Assembly (NCBI GenBank): GCA_030141605.1
Contig: JAQGDQ010000510.1
Location: 86,001-150,000 of the forward strand
DNA: 64,000 bases
Direction: 5' to 3'
Origin: Tubiluchus corallicola
Taxonomy: Eukaryota; Priapulida; Priapulimorpha; Priapulimorphida; Tubiluchidae
The translations under genes were made by a program, and so were the position numbers. Position 1 is the first letter of the stretch. Each line of letters starts with the position of its first letter. Below, one piece after another: positions 47,131 through 58,049 of the stretch. The notes under the pieces are model-generated. The model was given only the letters and a program-made list of their open reading frames with translations, did not search any database and was not told the DNA's origin.

Positions 47131-47302
47131 GGGGGGGGGGGGGGGGGTAATCTGTGTGGTGGTGCTCTGTGATTACTGTGATCGGTGGGCTCACCTGAAA
47201 TGTACGTCTTTGACCTTGTCTGACTTCTTGAATCTGGGTAATGATCACAGTGACTGGTTTTGGGAATGCTGCCTTGAAACGATATTTCCTTTTAATCCCT
47301 AG
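47131..47302 (+). mobile_element. PHD-finger fragment of a LINE ORF
   Basis: VLCDYCDRWAHLKCTSL and DWFWECCLETIFPFNP match the PHD finger that precedes the endonuclease in some invertebrate LINE ORFs (CDxCxxWxHxxC...WFCxxC...PF). The first Cys pair is missing, replaced by a G17 run (47131-47147), and the WFC cysteine is Trp (TGG), so zinc binding is lost. No endonuclease follows directly. Confidence 0.65.
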
Positions 47303-48555
47303 CCATCCAAGGGATTTTTGTATTACAATAACGACCAAGCGGGGTAACAAATTGCCCCATGAAAATTTTGCTTAATATGTTTTGCTAACATAGGATAGAA
47401 CGACCAACTAGCAAAAGTGGTGCCTTGTTAGTGCAAAACCAGATTCTGGGTCAAGTTGTCATAATTATATGAGGTAGGAAGGAACAAAGAGGCAGTCCAC
47501 CATTGTACGATATTGCTTATGCTATATTGTTTTCGCGTGGTTTATCAAGTCTTGTGACATAATAAACTATTTATTCTGGGACATCTACTTTGTCTTTACT
47601 TGCTGTCTAAAATTCCATCTTCGTCAGCTTCAACTACCTGTACTACAAACGTTCTCACCATATTTAATGAACAATGTACACAAAATTTAAAATGAAATTT
47701 CCTCAGCAGATCGTTAGAAAAATCACTTAGAAAAATAATTGCCATGGTACGTGTTCAAGGTAAACATTTGGTGCTGCCAGAAAGAAAATTATTGCTATGT
47801 AAGCTCAAAAATTTTGCCTACATAAAAACACCAGGCGGGGTAATAAGTTAGTCAGGTAGTATCTGTCACTCGTGCTTTGTAAAGCAGCATGAATAACGGT
47901 TTTCAACAAAACCAAGGTATGGATGCATGCCAAATTGCAAAATATTTGATCATTACTAGATTGATAATTTTTGTTGTATGCATCCATATAAAATGTGAAC
48001 AAACACAGTTGTGGTGATATTTTGTCCCTGTAGCCTTGGTAGGCTAAGGGTTTATTCTATTGCTGAATGCTGTGTTCCAAACGCTGGTTGTCACTTACAG
48101 ACCATTCCAGTTTACATAAATGACTTATCAGGATATAGCCTGTGTATTGCATTTTCACCATTATCACATCATCAATTTTTTTATTTTGACCTTTTTTCTT
48201 CTCGTCTACTTACATTGCCTTTTTGCCCCCTTATTTCACCGTCATGTCATCTCTTTTCATTGTGCATCTCTTTTGGTCTTTTCCAAGTTCCAACTTTTAA
48301 CTCAGCTGCAAGCAGTTACATCATTTTGTTCTCTAATTGATTGCTCAATTGGTAATTAATTGTAGTCATTTTGTTTTCAGTTTGTGAAATTGTATGTAAT
48401 ATATCTGTGTATGTAACTGTAATGGTGCTTTTGTCTAATAAATACATAAAAAAAAATTTTCCTATCTTTCCTATAAAAAATGGAACCAACTGTTGCCATC
48501 ACGTTGTAATAGCACAACTGTATCCAGCTTCAAATGATCCCATATTCAACAGTAT
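47303..48555. other. Intergenic, possible decayed LINE 5' of the fragment at 48.56 kb
   Basis: A plus-strand VYINDLSGYSL peptide at about 48107-48140 resembles the RT 'YINDL' strand and may belong to the same element as the C-terminal fragment that follows, but no other RT block is convincing. Confidence 0.3.
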
Positions 48556-48559
48556 TCCC

Positions 48560-48775
48560 TTCATGTAAACCATGTTACGTCATATTAAACCTTTCTGGAT
48601 CTCGTTATGCAGTTGTGATGCTATGTTGGCTTAGACTTGGGGCTAATTCGTTAAACTACTCGTTGCATATGAGACAGATAGGCCCCCTCCTTTTTGTAGC
48701 CATTGTTATTTTGTGGTTGAAGACCCTGTTCATTACTTATTACGAAGTACAATAATTCAGATCTTTATTGCTAAC
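48560..48775 (+). mobile_element. LINE C-terminal (RNase H end/knuckle) fragment
   Basis: SRYAVVMLCWLRLGANSLNY then, after a frameshift, PPPFCSHCYFVVEDPVHYLL. This is the LxRLRLGxxxLNxxL...CxxCxxVEDxxHYLLxC end of LINE ORF2 proteins, one frameshift apart. Confidence 0.7.
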
Positions 48776-49280
48776 CACACCTTGCAATCACACCTTAATT
48801 TTTGTAATTATTCAGCTGGCCAGTATAGTGAATTACTAATGTAAGGGTCAGACATATTACCTGATTTTATTAACAAATTGCTTGCAAGGTAGCTGTATTG
48901 TAAACTCATTATTATATTCTTCAATGTAAACGTCTAATATAATGCTTTGTGTACTAACAGTTCACGTCTGTCAGTTGTTGTAATGAAGTGTTATATATAT
49001 ATAGTGATGTTACATATATTTCATTGTGTACAAATGTAAGTGTAATATTTTAAGCGCATGGTTAAATACAGCTGCTGTGGCATGTAAAGATACATTGTAC
49101 AGGTCATACCGTGCATCTGTGAAAGTGGCACTGGCAAGATCCGTAATAGTCCCTAAATCTTGCAATTGATGGACTGAAAGCGTCAACATATCGTATCCAT
49201 CTCTGGCCAGATAATGCTATGTTCTTCGTTATATCCTTTGTCATCAATGCGAGCGATGTAGCTCTCTCCTAAGGTAAGCA
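48776..49280. other. Intergenic, nothing recognised
   Basis: Probably the 3' untranslated tail of the preceding LINE fragment followed by unique AT-rich DNA. Confidence 0.35.
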
Positions 49281-49282
49281 TA

Positions 49283-49283
49283 T

Positions 49284-49352
<69 letters not shown>

Positions 49353-49705
49353 CTACTACTAGTAGTAGTAGTAGTAGTGGTAGTGGTAGTGGTAGTGGTA
49401 GTGGTAGTGGTAGTGGTAGTGGTAGCGGTAGCGGTAGCGGTAGCGGTAGCGGTAGCGGTAGCGGTAGCGGTAGCGGTAGCGGTAGCGGTAGCGGTAGCGG
49501 TAGCGGTAGCGGTAGCGGTAGCGGTAGCGGCAGCGGTAGCGGCAGCGGTAGCAGTAGCAGTAGCAGTAGCAGTAGTAGTAGTAGCAGTAGTAGTCGTGGT
49601 AGTAGTAGTAGTAGCAGTAGCAGTAGCAGTAGCAGTAGCAGTAGCAGTAGCAGCAGCCGCCGCCGCCGCCGCCGCCGCCGACGCAGCAGCAGCAGCAGCA
49701 GTAGT
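49283..49705. repeat. Compound trinucleotide/hexanucleotide microsatellite
   Basis: One 3-base register runs from TAG through GGTAGT, GGTAGC, GGCAGC, AGTAGC and GCAGCC to GCC and GCAGCA. Each block differs from its neighbour by single-base changes in the unit, the same architecture as the 9.8-10.3 kb tract but independent in sequence. The long frames across it are artefacts. Confidence 0.97.
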
Positions 49706-49819
49706 AATTTGCCTTCGGGAAATTTTCTTTGCGTTTCTATCATTTAAAATCATGTTTACTAAGCGTTTGCGAAATCGTTCATTAAAGGGAAAGAAAAGGG
49801 AATTTTAAAGTAAATTTAA

Positions 49820-51265
49820 AGATCTGTTTGAAAGACTTACAATAATGTTTAAATGTTTTTCAATAATTTAAAATGTTCACAGCACAAGGTAAAATGGCTG
49901 TGTCAAAAGGTTATTTCCCTTATTTACAATGTACGGTAACTCACATTTCTGCTTAGTTAATAAAGTATGTCCTACGAATGCTCTGGCTCTGAGCAGTATG
50001 TAAGCAATATAAAATTTCATGTCTCATTTTTAAGCTGTATTTATGGAGAATAATTTCTTGTGCTTTGCTTGAAAAAAAATTTTCTTTTTCAGTTTTTTCT
50101 GTCTGTGTGTAGCAATATAGGTTCGTTAGAAATTTCTTATTTTAATGCTAAGTATTACCTTAGGTGTTTGCCCTGTATCGGGTATATTAGAACCAATTTT
50201 GTAAAAAAATCCCGCTGATACACCTTTTATTATCAATTTGATATCGCTAATCTTTTCTCTGAAATAAGCAAGAATGTGTGATGAATCTACGTGTAACAAA
50301 AATGTTGCCTCAAAAATAAATGATAGTCAATTATAAGTTATAATGATAGGGTAAAAATACCAGTAAAAGGGAAAACAATTAATTAGTGATAAACTGACAA
50401 TAACTAATATACAAAAAAGAAACACATTATAATCAACGAAAAATTGGCAAGTCACAAAATATGCAAAATACATTTCTGCAACAAAGATTGTTGACTATGT
50501 AAATGTTATTAAGTGAAGAAATAAACAAAATACTAATTTCATTAGCAATTAGCAAAATATCAAAAAGAAAAAATAATAATGCAAGTATTGCATAATATAA
50601 ACAACATACAAATCAAAAGAGGAAATAGACAATGACATTGAATAACGAAAAGCGTTGCAGCTATTTGCCGCATAGGAACACAATCATGCACTGTAAAGAT
50701 CAGCAAACATCAGAAATATCAAACTACACAAAAATGCTGAGTAAAGTAAACTGTAGAATATATAATAAGCTACGGAGCTAGAAGATTTAAAGAATGGTAA
50801 GTTTGTTAGGTTAAAACTTTCACACATTGTTTTTATTATTTTTATTGCTTTATTGTATAACATTAATCCCAAGGGTTTTAAATAAAAAGATTCAGAATTG
50901 GTAATATTAAGTTTATTATAAACTTCTAAGCAGAGTGATTTTTTAATAAAAATCTGATGAGATCAATTAAACAAGGATAACGGCTAGAAATTATAGATCC
51001 GCAACAACTAGATATTAACCTACTAACTTTTGAACTATGTCACTCAAAAGACAAAGTGAATTCAATAAGTAAAACCGAGAGAAACGAAATGAGAAGCAGT
51101 GAGGAGAAACCAGGCAGCTGGACAAGCAGTCAGCAAGCTCAATATACCTGCTAATGTGCATACCCGCTAACCAACATAGAAGTTCGATTGATGATCGCAA
51201 TACAAAAATTTATCTGCTAATTCACAAAGAACATATGCAGACATTGCTAAGGACAACATAGAGAA
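49820..51265. other. Intergenic; dispersed repeat copy B at 49960-50060
   Basis: 49960-50060 (TATGTCCTACGAATGCTCTG, then GCAGTATGTAAGCAATATAA) matches copy A at 20.3-20.5 kb. The rest is AT-rich, with nothing recognised. Confidence 0.4.
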
Positions 51266-51275
51266 ATGGAGTTTA

Positions 51276-52785
51276 GTGAAAAATCGTAAAAAACGAAAAA
51301 TTTCGATTGTAACCGGCTCAAGAAAACGTGACATTGGATTTGCTAGTACGACACTGAGGTTACAGGCCGATACAACAAAAGATGAACTTATTGGTTACTT
51401 AAAAGAAAACGGCATCCAGGTAGATCAATGCTACATGACTGCGTGTAAAATAGAAGGGTCAGTTTCGGCGCGCATACAGCGTGAGGAGAAATATAAAGAT
51501 GATGTTATGGATCCTGACTTGTGGCTCGAACGTGTTGCAAATACAGAGACGGGCTTTCAAGCCCCGGGAACAACGCTCTACAGCTGTGGAGGACAGACAA
51601 ACAAGAAATTATGCAGAAATAGCACTTCATGTGGGATACACATTTTAAAAACCGTTATGTATACCTGCAAAATTTATTATCACAAAATGACATCGTAGCG
51701 TGTCAGGAACATTGGTTAACAAATGAAAAGTTTGATAAAATTTGATAAACTGTCGTCAGCATATTTCGTTAATATATTGTCTGCTATGAATGAAAGCTCA
51801 GGAATGGTAATACTTATTTGAGGCCACCCATATGGCGCAGTTGCAATGCTTTATAGAAAAAAATATAGCTAGGTATGTTAAAACTGTGAAAACTGAAAGT
51901 AGTCACCGCTTAGCAATAAAGCTGGATAATGTAATTGGTCGTTGCGACATTATTATAATTACCGTGTATGTCCCATATGAGAGTGATGCAAACATTGACA
52001 AGACCTAATAGACAGTTACAATAATTGCGACTTTTTAATTGCAGGCGACTTTAATACGGAAATTAATCGAGCATAATGTAATCAGAAACTTCTTTCTGAA
52101 TTTGTATGATCAATTGACTGAGTTTGGGAAGACAATATTGTACCTAACGGTACCCCCCCCCCCCCGGGTTTACAGAAGCACGGGTAGAGTAACGAATTAT
52201 CTGAGATAAAATAGGATAAACCTGCGGGCTGTGGCAAGATCAGTATAGTACCCAATTTTGTACAAAAACAGGTGTCAGACAAGGAGGTGTATTATCACCG
52301 ATTTTATATGCAGTATATACAGACGACCTAAACGTCAATTGCGTTCAGCTGGTTACGGTTGTTATGTGGCAGATAATTTTATAGACACTGTTATGTACGC
52401 TGATGACATTGCCTTGTTGTCAGGGTCATGTAGAAACTTACGTGAAATGCTTAAAATCTGTGAAAAATATGGTATAGAATGGAAACAGACAGTAAAGCAT
52501 TAGGGTTTTGGTATTTTGACAAGTAATAGTTTTTCTATTGGTGTTTCAAGGTTAATAGGGAAATTTATTGGTTCGGTGAACAATATTCTCTCAAGTATGG
52601 GCCATAATCGTAATGACATAGTTAATGCATTTTTGTGGCTCAATGCCAGCAAATTATGTAATAGATGGTCGAAAATCAAATACTGTGTGAAAAAGTCTTG
52701 CACATTGAGAATTCCAAAGCTGTGGCTCTATGTAAATAACAGTCGAGTAAATTTAAGATTTATTTGTTTAAAGGTTGTACTGTAG
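51276..52785 (+). mobile_element. LINE (ORF1 end, endonuclease, RT piece, C-terminus), internally deleted
   Basis: Order on the plus strand: ORF1 C-terminal fold (51276-51600; STTLRLQADTTKDELIGYL, DPDLWLERV); endonuclease (about 51600-52070; FKNRYVYLQNLLSQNDIVAC running into QEHWL, GHPYGAVAMLYRK, DFLIAGDFNTEINR with intact GDFN); RT (about 52268-52500; GVRQGGVLSPILYAVYTDDL, TVMYADDIALLSGSCRNL with intact YADD); C-terminal (52516-52785; IGVSRLIGKFIGSVNNILSS). A C13 run (52153-52165) lies at the deletion between endonuclease and RT, where RT fingers and palm blocks are missing. Frameshifts separate the pieces. A different LINE family from the others here. Confidence 0.85.
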
Positions 52786-52826
52786 ATCTAAACGAAAATG
52801 TAAAATTAAAGGTTAAGAATTCATTT

Positions 52827-53040
52827 AAAGTTTATGTTTCAAGTACCTATTATAGCTTCTTACAACATTGTATACTGTAATATATTGTAATATTGTAATT
52901 ACAAGGGTGCTGAAATATTACAAAGTTGAAAGTTTATGTTTCAAGATACCTATTATAGCTTCTTACAACATTGTATACTGTAATATATTGTAATATTGTA
53001 ATTACAAGGGTGCTGAAATATTACAAAGTTGAAAGTTTCT
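52827..53040. repeat. 102-bp tandem duplication
   Basis: AAAGTTTATGTTTCAAG and the next 85 bases (52827-52928) are repeated almost exactly from 52929 to 53031, with one extra A in the second copy, followed by the start of a third (GAAAGTTTCTG). It directly follows the LINE's coding remains and may be a 3' UTR repeat. Confidence 0.93.
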
Positions 53041-53205
53041 GTAGATATGTTACTTTACTAACATCACATTACTTGTTTTACTAACATCTTTGACTTTGTA
53101 AGCTGCATGTTTTTATGCGAAATAAACTTGTGACGAAGAATACAACAGAATTTTTTGTTCTTATGTGATTTATTTGTATGTTCGTCATTTTATTTTCAAA
53201 TTTCC

Positions 53206-53640
53206 TTAAATTTGGAGAGTTGGAAATTTTGTTAATATGGCATTGTCTTTACCCGTCACAGATAAACCCGTCGGGAAGGAGTTGTTGTAATCAGATAGGA
53301 AAAAATTAATGTGGTCTGCAGACGGTCTACTGTTAAAATCTGAAGAGAGATTTGAGGCGTTAGTGTACAACGAAAATTGGAGTGGCCCTAGGGTTGAGCC
53401 TTGTGGAATACCACTAATCATAGTTTACAGATTGAGCTCACATTATTGACAGTGGTGTAGTATTGTCTATTGGATATGTGGGGTTCCAGTAAATTTTGTT
53501 TGGTACCTCATATGCCATTAATTATCAGTTAAGGTTTTTTATTAGTGTATTGGGTTACACAGTGTCAAAGGCTTTTGATGTCTAACAATATTCCACAGGT
53601 TGTTTGTTATTAAGGTTGGTAAAATGAGTTGTTGTTATTT
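53206..53640 (-). mobile_element. LINE reverse transcriptase fragment
   Basis: On the minus strand, GILLDIKSFDTV (about 53590; RT block A with the first Asp), then ISGIPQGSTLGPLQFSLYTN (about 53415-53360), then SADHINFFLSDYNN where the FADD box should be (decayed to SADH). It lies 3' of the last recognised exon of the CPED1-like gene. Confidence 0.75.
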
Positions 53641-54017
53641 GTAAAATCACTTTAAAAGTCACTATCATTTCAGACTTGGGCGCTTCCACATTGAGCACAA
53701 TTAGTACACCCTATGGGGGGTTTGGCTTCAATGCTGTGGCTGTGTCATAACAAAACTTTGAAAATGGTACCAGCTGTTTTGCCCTGCTGTTTCGCCTGGC
53801 ATTTAGAATAAAAGAGGGATATTTAGAAATAATAGAATAAGAAATAGAATAAACAAATAAATAATAGTCCCTGTTTATGTAGTTGTAGTTGCTAGATAAA
53901 ATATATTAAAAACAATATACTAAGGGAAGAGATCTGATGTTATCTTTCTGAAATCCAGGATGCATCACACTGCATCTTAGAAGAAAAATCATTAATTGTT
54001 CCAAACATACTACTAAC
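53641..54017. other. Presumed intron or 3' region of the CPED1-like gene
   Basis: No further exon with matching phase could be recognised on the minus strand. Short open pieces near 53690-53800 do not show the expected PC-esterase C-terminal motifs. Confidence 0.3.
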
Positions 54018-54209
54018 CGTTTCAGCAAATTCTTCAGCTCACTGATTTGTTCTACGTCAGGCCAGTACGAACCGCCAAATACTAAAAGAATATCGCTCCT
54101 AAGTTGCAGGTTAGCTCTAAAAATAATGTTACCACAAGTAATTATTTGTTTCGTGGCGCTAAATTACTGATTCGCTAATAGTAGAAGTTTTGCTCTTTAT
54201 CTCTCTCTC

Positions 54210-54267
<58 letters not shown>

Positions 54268-57200
54268 TTCCTTTTGCAGCAGAGTTTCCCACTCAATATT
54301 TAAATCTAATCTCTAAATTTAAGTTCAAACTTCGTACGTCAATTTGCCACTACTACCGTTTGCCACTAGTACAGTTCATCACTAGTACAAATTCGCCAGT
54401 GATGTGATTCGCCACAATTACGGTTCGCCAGTGTTAAGTTTGCCAATAATATAGTTCGCTATTCGTACAATTCGCTAGTGGTACAGTTCGCCACTACTAC
54501 GGTTTGCCAGTGGAAGTTTTGCCATGAGGTACAGTTTGCCAGTGTTTTAGTTCGCCATTCAAACAGTCCACCATTAAAATTCTTGAACTATGTTATTACC
54601 CTATCGCTTTTTTAACAAAAGTGTTTTAGTTCGCAACTTCTACAACTCGCCAGTAAAATTTCTCTGTCCAGTTAATACTTTATTACTTCTATCAAAATCA
54701 CCAAAATGATCAAATCTGGATTGAGAATAAGTAAAAGGAAGGGAGTAAGGGAGCAAAAATCGAAGGAGAGTTATTATAAAGAAAGATATGAGATAAGTGA
54801 ATGAAATGACGCAAACTATAGAAACTATATAATGTACAAAGTCAACTTACTCCAGTTATTGTCAGAAATGGGTTCCTGACATTCTTGCAAGGTAATGTGA
54901 TTTCCAAATAATGCTGAGTGTTAACTAGCACAACATTTTATTCAAATTGCAAAGTAGTTCGAAACACAATAAAGCAGACTTATGTACTGCAGTTACTTTT
55001 TGCTTACCTCTTAATCAGTCGATTGAAACTTTCTTCAATGGTAATGTTCATCATCTGTTTCGGTATTTGTTTTTGTTTTATTATTGGTGTGCGACAGTAT
55101 TCAAAGTGGAAACTGGTACCATGCTTTTCTGTTGAGTAAGCGTAGAACTGCAGTGGTTCATGAATAAAGAGTTTTCCTTCATCATGCCTTCTGAGGAGAT
55201 CAGTAAACACACCTCTCAAAGTGGAATCGCCTAGAAACAGCACCTAAACGAACATTGAAATTCGTTGAAGATCAACTTTGCAGAAATATTGCGATCAATT
55301 TGATATAATTTAGTTGTGTATTTGCATTTTTGACAAGCATAACTAATATCCCAAAAAGGTTTATAATACGTCAGCAAACTTATGACAGGAAATGTGTGGA
55401 AAAAGTGGATAAATAATGTTTTTCTTATTATAAAATTTATGGCAAAACTAGCCAATACCACGAATAAAAAAACTTGCAAAAGTCAATTATCTGGAGGATG
55501 TCAGTTTTTTTAAGTATATTAAAGGAAATGACTGATAGTGGAAACAAATTAATTGCACCTCAACAAAAAGTTTTAAATAACGTAATAAAAAAGGAGATAT
55601 TATGGAGGAAAACCCGAACGCTCCTGTGTTTAATCAAACTGTAGAGTCGTGAAACGTGTAGAATTTAATATCCTTTGATTTAATGAATCGACGAGTGCGT
55701 TGTGACTACTGTTATGAAGGTAAAGGATTTATTTTGCACCAGTTAAAAACTTGAAGAAAACATTGCAAGCATAATACGATAAAGTTGAAGAGATAACTGT
55801 AAATAAAACAAGCATGATTCCATATGTAATCAATGCCGACTAAACTGAAACTGAACTGAGGATCAAAATAATTTTAAACAAATAATTCTCAAAGTCCAAA
55901 TCTGTGACAGGGAACAACAGAAAAATGTGTCTTTGCATCCACAGCGAATTCTCCGTTGAAATTTGGCATTAGTGCACCAAGCAATCTTTTCATTTGGTTT
56001 GTGATTCTGAGATTCATCCTTAGACATATACTCCGAATTTAACGAGCTAACATATGAGTTATGTTTGAGGTTGGTTAGTTATTCAAAACAATAAGTTCTG
56101 TTTATTTAAATGTACCCATATACAACCCGGGGTGTAAGTGAGAAATCTTAATTGGAGAGATTGGCGGAGCAACCGAACTTCAGTTATTTGCTTGGTGCCT
56201 TAAATATGTATTTGTGATCATAATTTAATAAACCATCAAATATTGATATATAAGTTCATCATTAACAAGAAATCAGGTAATTGAAAGAGGCTGATATTTC
56301 ACAAGAACTTTATGAGTTGAGATAACTCGGGCAAGCTGTTGATGAAAAAATGCATCTTCTTTTGATAAAAAGGGTATTACCGTTGTACTTAAACAAAATT
56401 TGCTCAATTCTGAGGCTGGAAACACTGCAATATTATTAATGCATTTACTCACTGTTTTGTGGTAGAAACAACGTTGTAGGTCGTGGGCGGAAAGTTTAAG
56501 GTACTTGCAGAAAACTGGCAACCATGTTGCTTCCCGCCAGTCACATTTTCTCATCTCCTTACAAGTAGAACAAGGAACCAGCCACCTACCTTGAAAACAT
56601 CAGACAATGATGATTATCATCTACAAATTTTCTATGGCATTATGACATCCCTTTAATAGTAATTGAAGTCCACCAATGTAAATAATATAGAGTAATTAAC
56701 ATGTAGAAATGACTAAATCACTCAGGTTAATTACCAATCGTTTCCAAAATTCAACATGTGTGAACAGTTTTCTTAGGTGAGCCAACTAACTGGCTTTTCT
56801 TGTACTCTGTTTCATATGGATGTTCAGGCTTTCATTGGCATGCTAACTGATCACCCATTTCGTAAATGAATACTATAATAAATTTTACTAAATTTTTATC
56901 AGAAAAAAAATCCATAGTTGCAAAAAGATGCTTAAGTTGTTTATCCAAATGTGCACTTGTTGAACAAGTGATTATTTGTAGGACAAATTTAAGTTATTGC
57001 TTGCTGTAGAACTTAGAGCCATAATGCTCTGATTTGCTAACTCCACTAGAAAAAAATCATTTATGGACAAAGTGTCTTTGAATGATGTCATTCTCTAAGA
57101 GCATTCCTCTGTGCTAATTGGACTAACCGATTAAAGGAGAACACGTCTTTATATTTAGCCTTCTCCAACTTATCACCTTTTTCAAGAAAGCTTGAGAAAG

Positions 57201-58049
57201 ACTCCTTGACTCTAACTAACTACGAAGATAAAAGCAAGTATAAACATAGGCATATGAACACATTTCAGAAAGTACTTTTCAGAAGTGCTGAAATTTTGAA
57301 CAAGATGGCATCTGACTAGTGACCATCGGACAAACAGCTGCTTTACCTTGTAATTAGGTGAGTTGTAGGCGATCCTTTACATCCAAATCAAGGCTATGAA
57401 ATGGACATTATGTGGAATAACAAATTTGAACATTATACCCTACACAAATATCTGAATGCCACAAGACGAATTGTACCTTACCTTTAGCTGTGCCATTGGT
57501 GCAGAGTGGCAGCGTATTTGTCAATTTCAACATGGACTTCCAATTTTTAAATTGTGTTTTACGCGCATCGCACGCTTCAGCTCGGTCGAACAATAACCCA
57601 CAATCCTGAAAATGTCATACTGTATTGTGGCATGCTGCTAGTTACTGAATTTATGTAGGTTTTTACGTTCAAGCTTCAAAGGCTCTCGATTTCAAATTAC
57701 AGTTTTCTCAAAAATTTGCACTTTAAATAGAAAATTGTTCTGAAAGTTTTAGACTGCATCTGTTAACTATAGTTATTCCTCATAATTCGGGTTAAAGATT
57801 TAGTTTGACTTTTCAGTTTTAGAGCACATTACTTCCACTAATTTTGCATTTTTCCACCTAAATACCTGTGTAAGCTTGCAGACTACATGAGGGTCAGATG
57901 CGTTAAAAGGTGGTAGATTCTCTGGATAAGCAGGTTTCCTCTTAACCAGAAGCGTATAGGCCTGCACGATGGTCTTCTGTTGCCCCCTGTTGTATATAAG
58001 TTCCATGGTGACGTTCCAAACATCCATGTCAAAAATAAACTTTTGGGGT
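54018..58049 (-). CDS. CPED1: CPED1-like cadherin/PC-esterase protein, five exons, partial at both ends
   Basis: Predicted secretory-pathway protein with a cadherin-like sandwich followed by a PC-esterase (SGNH-type acyl esterase) domain thought to modify cell-surface glycans. Minus-strand exons: 58049-57866, 57605-57482, 56589-56453, 55243-55008, 54116-54018. Junctions are GT-AG and phases agree throughout. Exon 1 carries KFIFDMDVWNVTMEL and AYTLLVKRKPAY; exon 2 a Cys-containing FDRAEACDARKTQFKNWK; exon 3 GRWLVPCSTCKEM, KCDWREATWLPVFCKY and LQRCFYHKT; exon 4 opens VLFLGDSTLRGVFTDLLRRH with the GDS nucleophile; exon 5 has DILLVFGGSYWPDVEQI. The order GRW-PC-C, CDWRE-TW, LQ-C, FLGDST-RG matches CPED1. 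The N-terminal exons and the C-terminal DxxH exon were not found. The last donor (GTTAGT, 54017) is a guess. Confidence 0.78.
54200..54266. repeat. C-run plus (CT)n microsatellite
   Basis: A run of C's inside a pyrimidine tract, followed by about 22 CT units. It lies in the last recognised intron of the CPED1-like gene. Confidence 0.97.
54345..54655. repeat. Degenerate array of GTTCGCCA(C/G)T(A/G)-type units
   Basis: About fifteen copies of an 18-20 bp unit with the core (G/A)(T/A)T(T/C)(C/T)GCCA(C/G)T followed by (A/G)(G/C)TAC. Spacing varies and some units are split. In the same CPED1-like intron as the (CT)n tract. Confidence 0.75.

Noticed and set aside
49183-49808. Long Leu/Pro, Ala/Thr and Val/Ala frames over the second compound tract
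   Set aside because: Same cause: trinucleotide repeats open in several frames at once.
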